From the NCBI GenBank assembly GCA_030039095.1, contig JASHQP010000512.1:1-8462 (forward strand): a stretch of 8,462 nucleotides of DNA, in the 5' to 3' direction. This document shows, one piece after another, positions 1-6,360 of the stretch. Source of the stretch: Streptosporangiaceae bacterium. Its GTDB lineage: Bacteria > Actinomycetota > Actinomycetes > Streptosporangiales > Streptosporangiaceae. The notes beneath the pieces are model-generated. The model saw only the letters and a program-made list of their open reading frames with translations. It was not told the origin of the DNA and did no database searches. How positions within the stretch are numbered: position 1 is the first letter of the stretch; each line of letters opens with the position of its first letter. Made by a program: the position numbers and the translations under genes.

Positions 1-672
1 GCCCTGCCGGGTGAACGCCTCGCCGGTGTGCCAGTCCGCCGACTCGACGATGACTCGCTTGCTGGCGGCCAGCGCGAGCGGGGCGCCGAGAGCTACCTGT
101 GCCGCCAGTTCCCTGGCGCCGGCCAGGGCCTGGCCGGCGCCGACCAGCCTACTGACCAGGCCGGCCTGGTGCAGCCGATCGGCGGGGAAGTGCCCGCCGG
201 TCAGCACGATCTCCATGGCCAGGTAGTAGGGCACCCGGCGGGGCAGCCGGAGCAGTCCTCCCGCGGCCGCCGCCAGGCCCCGCCTGACCTCGGGCAACCC
301 GAACTTCGCCGTCTCGCTCGCCACGATCAGGTCGCAGCTCAGCGCGATCTCGAAGCCGCCGGCGAGCGCGTACCCCTCGACCGCAGCGATCATGGGCTTG
401 ACCGGCGCCCGCTCGGTGATCCCGGCGAAGCCGCGGCCGGCCACGGTCGGAGAGTCCCCGGTCAGGAAGCCCTTCAGGTCCATGCCCGCGCTGAACGTGC
501 CGCCCGCACCGGTCAGGATGATGACCCGCACGTCCCGGTCACCGTCGAACTCGTCGACGGCGGCGGCTATCCCCCGGGCGACCTCGCCGTTGACGGCGTT
601 GCGCGCTTCGGGGCGGTTGATGGTGATGACGGCGATCCCGCCGTCCTTCTCGGTCAGAACCGCATCCGCCAT
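1..672 (-). CDS. Enoyl-CoA hydratase/isomerase (crotonase family), 3' end cut by window edge
   Basis: The protein probably hydrates trans-2-enoyl-CoA to 3-hydroxyacyl-CoA in the cytoplasm (beta-oxidation step 2) or does a related crotonase reaction. The 224 visible residues start MADAVLTEKDGGIAVITINR. They carry the typical RPEARNAVN helix (about 20-28), the oxyanion-hole stretch FSAGMDLKGF (60-69), and the core GYALAGGFEIALSCDLIVAS (100-119). Glu108 and Glu128 (in GLPE) are exactly 20 residues apart, as are the two catalytic glutamates of rat enoyl-CoA hydratase (Glu144/Glu164), so hydratase activity is plausible. The family is usually about 255-265 residues, so roughly 30-40 C-terminal residues lie outside the window. 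The ATG at 672 is 16 bp after the dehydrogenase stop, with only a weak GGGA upstream, so the gene is likely cotranscribed with that dehydrogenase. The exact acyl chain or pathway cannot be read from the sequence. Confidence 0.93.
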   Translation of the reverse strand, partial: MADAVLTEKDGGIAVITINRPEARNAVNGEVARGIAAAVDEFDGDRDVRVIILTGAGGTFSAGMDLKGFLTGDSPTVAGRGFAGITERAPVKPMIAAVEGYALAGGFEIALSCDLIVASETAKFGLPEVRRGLAAAAGGLLRLPRRVPYYLAMEIVLTGGHFPADRLHQAGLVSRLVGAGQALAGARELAAQVALGAPLALAASKRVIVESADWHTGEAFTRQG

Positions 673-688
673 GGGCCTATCGTCCCGT

Positions 689-1462
689 CTACTTGGGCTG
701 GAACCTGATGCCACCGTCGAAGCGGATGACCTCGGCGTTCATGTAGTCGTTCTCGATCAGCGCCCGCACCAGGTGCGCGAACTCGGCGGCCGTGCCCATC
801 CGCTTCGGGAAGACGATGGGTGCGCTGAGCTTGGCCTTGAACTCGTCGGCGGCGGGCCCGGCGCCGTAGATCGGCGTGTCGATGATCCCGGGGGCGATCG
901 TATTGACCCGCACCCCGATCGCGGCGAGGTCACGCGCGGCCGGGACGGTCATGCCGATGATCCCGCCCTTGGAGGCCGAATAGGCAACCTGGCCGGTCTG
1001 CCCTTCGATGCCGGCGACCGAGGCGGTGCTGATGACGACGCCCCGCTGCCCGTCGCCGTCGGCGGCCTCGGTCCTGGCGATCGCCGCCGCGCCGATCCGC
1101 ATGAGATTGAACGTGCCGATCAGGTTGACGTCGATCACTTTCCGGTACGCGGCAAGATCATGCGGGGAGCCATCCCGCGACACCGTGCGCGCGGCCCAGC
1201 CGATACCGGCGCAGTTCACGACCACCCGCAGCGGGGGGCCTGCCGCAACGGCGGCGTCGACCGCTGCCTGCACCGACTGCTCGTCGGAGACGTCGGTCCT
1301 GACGAAGAGGCCGCCGATCTCCTCGGCCACTGCCTTGCCTTGCTGCTCGTTGAGGTCGGCGACGACAACCCGGGCGCCCGCGGCGGCGAGGTCACGGGCC
1401 ACCGCCTCACCCAGGCCGCTCGCGCCTCCGGATACGACAGCCGCGGTTCCGTTCAGTTCCAT
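689..1462 (-). CDS. SDR-family 3-hydroxyacyl-CoA dehydrogenase, HSD10 (17beta-HSD10) type
   Basis: This is a 257-residue classical short-chain dehydrogenase, normal length for the family. It is likely an NAD-dependent oxidase of L-3-hydroxyacyl-CoA to 3-ketoacyl-CoA (beta-oxidation step 3). Visible are the Rossmann motif GGASGLG (12-18), Asp36 after beta-2 (NAD rather than NADP preference), NCAG (83-86), and the catalytic set Asn113, Ser148, Tyr161 and Lys165 in YSASK. The stretches DVNLIGTFN, GQVAYSASKGGIIGMT, TIAPGIIDTP and the ending EVIRFDGGIRFQPK closely follow the HSD10/type II HADH pattern, more than FabG. The frame stays open upstream to about 1600, but the ATG at 1462 matches the normal family N-terminus and has a -10-like box 7 nt upstream, suggesting a leaderless mRNA; there is no Shine-Dalgarno. 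It is the first gene of a unit with the downstream hydratase. Substrate specificity is inferred. Confidence 0.95.
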   Translation of the reverse strand: MELNGTAAVVSGGASGLGEAVARDLAAAGARVVVADLNEQQGKAVAEEIGGLFVRTDVSDEQSVQAAVDAAVAAGPPLRVVVNCAGIGWAARTVSRDGSPHDLAAYRKVIDVNLIGTFNLMRIGAAAIARTEAADGDGQRGVVISTASVAGIEGQTGQVAYSASKGGIIGMTVPAARDLAAIGVRVNTIAPGIIDTPIYGAGPAADEFKAKLSAPIVFPKRMGTAAEFAHLVRALIENDYMNAEVIRFDGGIRFQPK

Positions 1463-1469
1463 GGCCGGG

Positions 1470-1496
1470 AGCTTACTTGCCCGTCTCTTCCGCCAA
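1470..1496 (-). promoter_or_regulatory. Candidate leaderless promoter of the dehydrogenase gene
   Basis: On the minus strand, TAAGCT (1470-1475) fits the actinobacterial -10 pattern TANNNT and ends 7 nt before the ATG at 1462, which places the transcription start at or beside the start codon. A TTGGCG (1491-1496) lies 15 bp upstream as a possible -35; that spacing is short. The absence of a Shine-Dalgarno before the ATG agrees with leaderless translation. This rests on pattern only. Confidence 0.4.
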
Positions 1497-1520
1497 CCGA
1501 ATGGGGTTCGGTAACGCCAA

Positions 1521-1549
1521 CAGCGGCCCGCGACGGCCCGCGGCCGCTG
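1521..1549. repeat. Inverted repeat, 8-bp arms, possible operator
   Basis: CAGCGGCC (1521-1528) and its exact reverse complement GGCCGCTG (1542-1549) flank a 13-bp spacer that itself contains a repeated CGGCCCGCG element. It lies between the two divergent genes and overlaps the possible -35 box of the exporter. It could be a repressor site or just a GC-rich hairpin; no T-run follows, so it is not a terminator. Confidence 0.35.
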
Positions 1550-1575
1550 AGATTGTCGGTGGCCCCGCCTAGCAT
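1547..1575 (+). promoter_or_regulatory. Weak candidate sigma-70-like promoter for the exporter
   Basis: CTGAGA (1547-1552) and TAGCAT (1570-1575) are separated by 17 bp; each matches the -35 or -10 consensus at 4 of 6 positions. Use of it would give a leader of about 200 nt before the GTG at 1785. Matches of this quality arise by chance, so this is only a pointer. Confidence 0.25.
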
Positions 1576-1774
1576 CGGTGCGAAGGAATGCCGCGGTCAC
1601 GGAATGCCGACGCCGCGCTGAGTGCTACCGCTTAGGTGCCGGGCACGGCGCAGACCGCGGCATCGGGCAGCGCCCGGGCGGTGGCGCCACTGGTCGGCTG
1701 CGGGCACGGCGGGCCGAGGCACCGGCTGCTGGCGGCACACAGGCTGACAGCCTTCCGGCTGGGACAGGAATGGG

Positions 1775-1779
1775 GGAGG
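1775..1779 (+). promoter_or_regulatory. Shine-Dalgarno that decides the exporter start
   Basis: A perfect GGAGG lies 5 nt before the GTG at 1785. The competing in-frame ATG at 1770 overlaps this region and has only AGGA abutting it and GGGA further back, so GTG is the better start. Confidence 0.6.
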
Positions 1780-1784
1780 ACACG

Positions 1785-3446
1785 GTGCGGAAGTACGCCG
1801 GGAACCCGTGGCTGGTGCTGCTGGTGGTCTCGCTCGGGTTCTTCATGACATTGCTGGACCTGACGATCGTCAACATCGCCATCCCTAACATGATCACGAA
1901 GCTGCACGCGTCGCTCGACGACGTTCTCTGGGTGTTCAATGCCTACGCGCTCGTGCTCGCGGTGCTCGTCATCACCGCAGGCCGGCTCGGTGACCTGTTC
2001 GGGCCGCGCACGCTGTTCGCGGTGGGGGTGGCCGTGTTCACGCTGGCGTCCGTCGCGTGCGGCCTGTCCCCGAGCCCCGGCTGGCTGATCGGGTTCCGCG
2101 CCGTTCAGGGCCTGGGTGCGGCGCTGCTGATGCCGCAGACCCTGACGATCATCACGAATACCTTCCCGCCGGAGCGGCGGGGCGCCGCGTTCGGCGTCTG
2201 GGGAGCGGTCGCCGGCGTGGCGACCATCGCCGGGCCCACGCTGGGCGGCCTGCTCGTGACCGCGTTCGACTGGCGCTACATCTTCTTCGTGAACCTGCCG
2301 ATCGGCGTGATCGTGCTCGCGCTGACGTTCGTCATCATCCCCGACCTGCGGCTCGGGCGCAGGCACCGGATCGACGTCGTCGGCGTGCTGCTGGCCACGG
2401 CGGCGCTGCTCGCGATCTGCTACGGCCTGGTCGAGGGGCAGAAGTACAGCTGGGGGACGATCACGTCGTTCATCAGCATCCCGCTCATCCTCGGCGTCGG
2501 CGTCGTGCTGCTCGCCGTGTTCCTCCTGTACCAGAAGCTGACCCAGAACTCCGAACCGCTGGTTCCGTTCGCGGTGTTCCGCGACCGGAGCTTCTCGGTG
2601 ATGAACTGGGTGTCTGGGGTTCTCGCGGTCGGCATGATGGGGATCTTCCTTCCGTTCACGATCTACCTGCAGTCCGTGATCGGCTTCTCCGCGCTGAAGG
2701 CAGGGCTCGCCCTGGCGCCCGCGTCACTGATTTCTGTGTTCGTCGCCCCGGTGGCCGGGCGGCTGACGGACAAGATCGGCGGCAAGTACATCCTCATGAG
2801 CGGGCTGACCCTGTTCGGCGCGGGCATGGGCTGGCTGGCGCTGATCGCGACGCCGACGTCCTCCTGGCAGAGCTTCCTGGCGCCGCTGATCGTGGCCGGG
2901 TTCGGGATGGGCTGCGTGTTCGCCCCACTGGTCACGACCGCCATGCGGAACATCCAGCCGCAGATGGCCGGCGCCGCGTCGGGGGTGCTGAATACCGTCA
3001 GGCAGGTCGGCCTCGTGATCGGCACGGCAACGGTCGGCGCGCTGCTGCAGAACCGTCTGGTGTCCACGATGACCAGCGAGGCCAGGACCCGCGGCGCGGT
3101 GCTGCCAGCCCGGGTACGCGGCCAGTTCATCACCGAGATCCAGAAGGCAGCGAACAACGGCATCCAGGTCGGGGCCGGCCAGAACGGCGGGATCTCCAAG
3201 CAGGCGGGCCTGCCGGCCCAGCTGGCCGCCGAGGTCGCGAGGATCGGCCACGACGTGTTCACCTTCGGCTACGTCGAGGCCATGCGCACGACCATGCTCC
3301 TGCCGGTGATCCTGCTCGGCGTCGGCGCGGTCAGCTGCCTGGCGCTCAGGCAGCGCTCGGCGAGGCAGGACGCCGGGCATGGCTCGCCGGCCGGTGAGGC
3401 GGCGGCCGAGGCGAGTACGCCGCACCAGGCCGATCAGGTGGCCTGA
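1785..3446 (+). CDS. MFS transporter, DHA2 (EmrB/QacA-type) drug or metabolite exporter
   Basis: This is a 553-residue integral membrane protein, a probable proton-driven exporter; the substrate is unknown. I count 14 hydrophobic segments, the DHA2 number, starting at about residue 9. Motifs in order: LLDLTIVNIAIP with Asp25 in TM1 (motif D1), AGRLGDLFGPR (65-75, motif A), GFRAVQGLGAA (103-113, motif B with Arg105), GVATIAGPTLGG (144-155, antiporter motif C), and WRYIFFVNLPIG (163-174). A second motif-A-like GRLTDKIGGK follows TM10. A hydrophilic loop of about 80 residues (about 422-500) precedes the last TM and is probably extracytoplasmic, as in other actinobacterial DHA2 proteins; the tail of about 33 residues is polar. 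The start is GTG 1785 because of its GGAGG; ATG 1770 would add five residues. The gene is transcribed alone, divergent from the fatty-acid pair and convergent with the KamA-like gene 32 bp away. Confidence 0.93.
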   Translation: MRKYAGNPWLVLLVVSLGFFMTLLDLTIVNIAIPNMITKLHASLDDVLWVFNAYALVLAVLVITAGRLGDLFGPRTLFAVGVAVFTLASVACGLSPSPGWLIGFRAVQGLGAALLMPQTLTIITNTFPPERRGAAFGVWGAVAGVATIAGPTLGGLLVTAFDWRYIFFVNLPIGVIVLALTFVIIPDLRLGRRHRIDVVGVLLATAALLAICYGLVEGQKYSWGTITSFISIPLILGVGVVLLAVFLLYQKLTQNSEPLVPFAVFRDRSFSVMNWVSGVLAVGMMGIFLPFTIYLQSVIGFSALKAGLALAPASLISVFVAPVAGRLTDKIGGKYILMSGLTLFGAGMGWLALIATPTSSWQSFLAPLIVAGFGMGCVFAPLVTTAMRNIQPQMAGAASGVLNTVRQVGLVIGTATVGALLQNRLVSTMTSEARTRGAVLPARVRGQFITEIQKAANNGIQVGAGQNGGISKQAGLPAQLAAEVARIGHDVFTFGYVEAMRTTMLLPVILLGVGAVSCLALRQRSARQDAGHGSPAGEAAAEASTPHQADQVA

Positions 3447-3478
3447 GCACGTCGCAGCGGGAGAAATGCGGGCGGAGG

Positions 3479-4855
3479 TCAGCTCAGCGACGCGAGCACC
3501 TCCGGCGCCCACAGGCCAGGAAGCTCCTCTGGGGTGGTGTCGAACGGGAACCGGGAAGCGAACGCGGGCTCCAGGTCGGACAGCCAGATCGCATTCGGGT
3601 CGTAGCGCGCGAAGAACGGCCTGCCGACGATCGACGGGTCGCGCGCCTGGATCATGTGCAGGGCGAACACCTTCTCGCCGGCCACCTCCACGACGCCATC
3701 GACGCACACCTTGCCCGGCGTCGCGGACATGGACGGACCGCGGACGGTCCGGCACAGCCCGGACACGCTGGCGTACGCGTCCCGGAAGATCTCGTGCGCC
3801 CTGGCGAGCGGCACCGCGAAGTACCCCTGCGGGCCGGTATCGCGCTCCACGAACATGTAGTACGGCACCATGCCCATCCGCATCTGGGTGCGCCACATCC
3901 CGGCCCACGTCGCGGCGTCATCGTTGATGGACCGGATGAGTGGTGCCTGGGTGCGGATCATCCCGCCGGCCGACCTGATCCGGCGGACAGCATCAGCGAC
4001 CAGGGACGACTCGAGCTCCCTGGGATGGGAGAAGTGCGCCATGAACGCCAGGCTCTTGCCCGCCTCGGCGACCTCTTCGAACAGCCGCAGCGTCTCGTCC
4101 GCGTCCGGGTCGGTGACGAACCGCTGCGGCCAGTAGCCCAGCGATTTAGTCCCGATCCGGATCGACTCGAGGTGCTCGAGGTCCGGGGCAAGCAGCGGCT
4201 CGACGTACCGCCGCAGCACAGCCTCGCCCATGATCATCGGATCCCCGCCGGTGATCAGGACGCTTGTCACCTCGGGATGCTGCCGGAGGTAGTCGGCGAT
4301 CCTGGCAGTGTCGTCGGTCGCCATCTTCAGATCTGGCTCATCGACGAACTGGGCCCACCGGAAGCAGTACGTGCAGTACGCGTGGCACGTCTGGCCTTGC
4401 TTGGGGAAGATCAGCACGGTCTCCGGGTACTTGTGCTGGACCCCAGGCAGCGGCTCGTCGGCGAATTCGGGGATGTTGAAGGCCAGCTGACCCGCGGGAT
4501 GCGGGTTCAGCCGCTCGCGCACCGCGTGCGCGGCCGCACGGACCTCCGTATCCGGGGCACCTCCGGCCAGCAGTCCGCTGATCTGCTGGATGTCCGCTTC
4601 GGGGAGCATGTCCGATTGCGGGAAGACCAGGCGGTAGATCGGGTCGTCCGGTGCCGCGTCCCAGTCGATGAGACGCTCGACGACATACTCGTTGGTCCGG
4701 AAGGGCAGCACTGTAGCCACAGCCCGCACCGCGAGCCGCTCATCGGCATCCAGCCCTGCCCGGGCGGTCAGCTTGTCCAGGTGCTTGACCGTGTAGGCGC
4801 GGAACCGGCGGCCCGTCGACGACGGGCCGGGCACCAGCAGAGGTAGTCCAGTCAC
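3479..4855 (-). CDS. KamA-like radical SAM protein (lysine 2,3-aminomutase family, substrate uncertain)
   Basis: This 458-residue cytoplasmic protein belongs to the family of PLP-dependent radical SAM aminomutases, which shift an amino group between adjacent carbons (lysine to beta-lysine in KamA). The cluster motif is CxxxCxxC at Cys157, Cys161 and Cys164 (CHAYCTYCF), followed by the SAM-contact motif GGDP (203-206). The family blocks HFSHPRE (274-280), RTQAPLIRSINDD (301-313) and PYYMFVERD (331-339) are present. The usual PLP/substrate signature DAPGGGGK is replaced by GPSMSATPGK (373-382): Lys382 is the natural PLP lysine, but the lysine-binding Asp of KamA aligns with Ser375. Asp339 may replace the other substrate Asp. 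So lysine need not be the substrate. The start is GTG 4855, preceded by GAAGGGAG with 4 nt spacing; an ATG at 4859 is out of frame. It stands alone, divergent from plsX. Family certain, reaction inferred. Confidence 0.88.
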   Translation of the reverse strand: MTGLPLLVPGPSSTGRRFRAYTVKHLDKLTARAGLDADERLAVRAVATVLPFRTNEYVVERLIDWDAAPDDPIYRLVFPQSDMLPEADIQQISGLLAGGAPDTEVRAAAHAVRERLNPHPAGQLAFNIPEFADEPLPGVQHKYPETVLIFPKQGQTCHAYCTYCFRWAQFVDEPDLKMATDDTARIADYLRQHPEVTSVLITGGDPMIMGEAVLRRYVEPLLAPDLEHLESIRIGTKSLGYWPQRFVTDPDADETLRLFEEVAEAGKSLAFMAHFSHPRELESSLVADAVRRIRSAGGMIRTQAPLIRSINDDAATWAGMWRTQMRMGMVPYYMFVERDTGPQGYFAVPLARAHEIFRDAYASVSGLCRTVRGPSMSATPGKVCVDGVVEVAGEKVFALHMIQARDPSIVGRPFFARYDPNAIWLSDLEPAFASRFPFDTTPEELPGLWAPEVLASLS

Positions 4856-4859
4856 GCAT

Positions 4860-4867
4860 CTCCCTTC
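4860..4867 (-). promoter_or_regulatory. Shine-Dalgarno of the KamA-like gene
   Basis: GAAGGGAG on the minus strand ends 4 nt before the GTG at 4855. It supports GTG as the start; the nearby ATG (4857-4859) is in another frame and does not lead into the protein. Confidence 0.55.
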
Positions 4868-5250
4868 GGCAGTTCGCCGCTCCGGCGCGAGCCGCCTGAG
4901 CGGGTCCCATGGTCTGGCGGCGAGATCGCCGCTCCTGAACTGGCTAACCCTCGAGACGTAGAACGCGGGTCTTCCTGCCGGTCTGTGAGCCGAAAATCTA
5001 GGTCACAATCCCAAATCAGCTAGCAATTGCGGAGTCTTCCCCGCGGCCTGGCCGTCCACACGGCCGGTGTTAGCTCCTCCGGTTAGCTTCGGCCCCCACT
5101 CTGGATACGTTCTGGTTTCCCTGATGGTTCCCGGTCATGCGTCGGGGAGGCCACGAGTTTTGTCCGAGCTTCCCGCCATCCAGACGCGGCTGGAGCGGAT
5201 AGCGGAGCGCCGGCGATAGGTGGCATTTCCGGCGGTGAGAAGCTTGCCGC
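4860..5250. other. 391-bp divergent intergenic region with an AT-rich island
   Basis: There is no convincing gene between the KamA-like gene and plsX. Around 4990-5033 base composition drops to about 40-45% GC, unlike the rest of the window, marking the likely promoter zone. It includes a minus-strand TAGATT (4995-5000; no good -35 at 17 bp, TTGCTA at 20 bp) and the palindromes GCTAGC and GCAATTGC. Further right are a hairpin with 6-bp arms (5050-5065, GGCCGT/ACGGCC), two GTTAGCT copies 13 bp apart (5069-5075 and 5082-5088), and TGGTTTCCC/TGGTTCCC (5113-5121 and 5125-5132). The hairpin has no T-run, so it is not an intrinsic terminator. Confidence 0.6.
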
Positions 5251-5269
5251 ATGCGGGATCCCGCCATGC
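5249..5269. repeat. plsX: Inverted repeat enclosing both candidate plsX start codons
   Basis: GCATG (5249-5253) and CATGC (5265-5269) flank CGGGATCCCG (5254-5263, a perfect palindrome) with one extra C at 5264. In RNA this would fold into an 8-bp stem with a GATC loop and one bulge, with the ATG at 5251 in the left arm and the ATG at 5266 in the right arm. As DNA it could be a protein-binding site. Confidence 0.5.
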
Positions 5270-6321
5270 AGCCGCCGCGCGACGGTCCGCAACGGGTCCC
5301 GATAGCGGTGGACGCCATGGGCGGCGACCACGCCCCGGACGAGATCGTCGCCGGCGCGGTGCTGGCTGCGCGGGGTGGCATCTCGGTGCTGCTGACCGGC
5401 CGGCCCGGGGTGCTGCGCCCGCTCCTCGCCAGGCACGGGGCCCTGGCTGATATCCAGATCGTGCCGGCGGAGGACTCGATCGCCATGCACGAGGGGGCAC
5501 TGGCGAGCTGGCGCCGCCCGCGGTCGAGCATCGCGGTGGCGTGCCAGCTGGTCAGGCGCGATCAGGCCGACGCCGTGGTCTCAGCGGGCTCGACCGGCGG
5601 CGTGGTGTCCACCGCCAGGCTCCGGCTGCGGCCGCTCGTCGGGATGCTCAGGCCCGCGCTGGCGGTCGTGCTGCCGACCCGCCCCGCGCCCACGCTGCTG
5701 CTGGACGCCGGTGCGATCGCGGACCCCAAGCCGGAGATGCTGGTCCAGTTCGCGCAGCTGGGCGTGGCTTACGCGCAGGTGGCCTACGGTATCGAGGAAC
5801 CCCGGGTCGGCCTGCTCACGATCGGCGCCGAGCCAGGAAAGGGCAACAAGCTCGCCCGGCGTGCCCACGAACTGCTGGACGGCGAGCCGCCGCACGGCGG
5901 GCTGCCGATCAGCTTCGTCGGGAACCTCGAGGGCGGGGACCTGCTCGCGGGCAAGGTCGACGTGATCGTCACCGACGGTTTCACCGGAAATGTGGCACTG
6001 AAGACGCTCGAGGGAGCGGTCAGCTTCGCCACGCATCAGTTCCTCCAGACGCTGACCGGATCGCGAACCGCCCGGGCCGGGGCGCTGCTCCAGCGGCGTG
6101 GCCTGCGAGAGCTGGCCGGGCGCTTGGACACGGAGACCTACGGCGGGGCCGCGCTGCTCGGGCTGGAAGGGACCGTGGTGATCGCGCACGGCGCCGCGCG
6201 GGCCCGAGGTGTCGCTGCGGCCTGCGATCTGGCCGCGAACCTGGCACGCGCCCAGATAAGCCAGAAGATCACCGAAAGGCTCGGCCCGCAGCGCGGCGGC
6301 CACTTCCTGCGTCGACCATGA
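5251..6321 (+). CDS. plsX: Phosphate acyltransferase PlsX (divergent form)
   Basis: PlsX makes acyl-phosphate from acyl-ACP and phosphate, the acyl donor for PlsY in phosphatidic acid synthesis; it is a peripheral membrane enzyme. This 356-residue copy (family about 330-350) has VDAMGGDHAP (20-29), LLLDAGAIADPKPEMLVQFA (149-168), VGNLEGGDLL (223-232), TDGFTGNVALKTLEG (241-255), YGGAALLG (297-304) and AHG (312-314). It departs from B. subtilis PlsX at several normally conserved places: SAGNTG is SAGSTG (111-116), RRKKxSS is RRPRSS (88-93), and GTEDKKGN is GAEPGKGN (192-199). Start: ATG 5251 follows a weak AGAAG; ATG 5266 also fits, and a stop at 5236 excludes anything earlier. No rpmF, acpP or rnc is next to it, unlike many plsX loci. 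It precedes argS by 39 bp, but argS seems to have its own promoter. A second, canonical plsX elsewhere is possible. Confidence 0.92.
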   Translation: MRDPAMQPPRDGPQRVPIAVDAMGGDHAPDEIVAGAVLAARGGISVLLTGRPGVLRPLLARHGALADIQIVPAEDSIAMHEGALASWRRPRSSIAVACQLVRRDQADAVVSAGSTGGVVSTARLRLRPLVGMLRPALAVVLPTRPAPTLLLDAGAIADPKPEMLVQFAQLGVAYAQVAYGIEEPRVGLLTIGAEPGKGNKLARRAHELLDGEPPHGGLPISFVGNLEGGDLLAGKVDVIVTDGFTGNVALKTLEGAVSFATHQFLQTLTGSRTARAGALLQRRGLRELAGRLDTETYGGAALLGLEGTVVIAHGAARARGVAAACDLAANLARAQISQKITERLGPQRGGHFLRRP

Positions 6322-6348
6322 GCCCGTAAAACGGTGGCGGCGAGCCGA

Positions 6349-6354
6349 TAGCCT
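6349..6354 (+). promoter_or_regulatory. argS: Candidate -10 box of a leaderless argS promoter
   Basis: TAGCCT matches TANNNT and is followed by AGAGAC and then directly by the ATG at 6361. A start of transcription at that A would be at the standard distance, giving an mRNA with no 5' leader. No Shine-Dalgarno precedes the ATG. There is no clear -35 at 17-18 bp, but a short inverted repeat CCGT-AAA-ACGG (6324-6334) lies there. Confidence 0.5.
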
Positions 6355-6360
6355 AGAGAC

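Larger units (their letters stand above)
1463..1784. other. Divergent intergenic region between dehydrogenase and exporter genes
   Basis: This 322-bp non-coding stretch separates the leftward fatty-acid genes from the rightward exporter. It holds a candidate leaderless promoter for the dehydrogenase (1470-1496, minus strand), an inverted repeat with 8-bp arms (1521-1549), a weak sigma-70-like pair for the exporter (1547-1575), and the exporter Shine-Dalgarno (1775-1779). The frame of the exporter is open back to about 1578, but that part is low in hydrophobic residues and unlike any DHA2 N-terminus, so I treat it as leader. No regulator gene is adjacent inside the window. Confidence 0.7.

Noticed and set aside
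1463..1600. Extension of the dehydrogenase upstream to 303 residues
   Set aside because: The added 46 residues precede a complete normal SDR start, and the putative -10 box lies inside the extension.
1578..1784. N-terminal extension of the exporter to 622 residues
   Set aside because: The extra 69 residues are polar and Arg/Gly/Ala-rich with no match to the DHA2 N-terminus, and the GGAGG at 1775-1779 points to GTG 1785.
2057..3397. Long alternative plus frame inside the exporter (446 codons), and a minus frame at 2724-3908
   Set aside because: Both are Arg/Ala/Gly-rich frame shadows of the 14-TM exporter and its convergent neighbour, with no family features.
3447..3478. Bidirectional terminator between the convergent exporter and KamA-like genes
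   Set aside because: The 32-bp gap contains no inverted repeat of useful length and no T- or A-run.
3656..4846. A 396-codon open frame on the plus strand, opposite the KamA-like gene
   Set aside because: It is an antisense shadow. The minus strand carries the full radical SAM motif set and a Shine-Dalgarno, while this frame shows no domain.
5050..5065. Hairpin GGCCGT-CCAC-ACGGCC as a possible terminator
   Set aside because: It is only a 6-bp stem with no following T-run, and no gene reads into it from a position that would need it.
5124..5219. A 31-codon plus-strand open frame in the spacer before plsX (and a 21-codon one from 5137)
   Set aside because: There is no Shine-Dalgarno and no recognisable peptide pattern; this length is expected by chance in GC-rich DNA.
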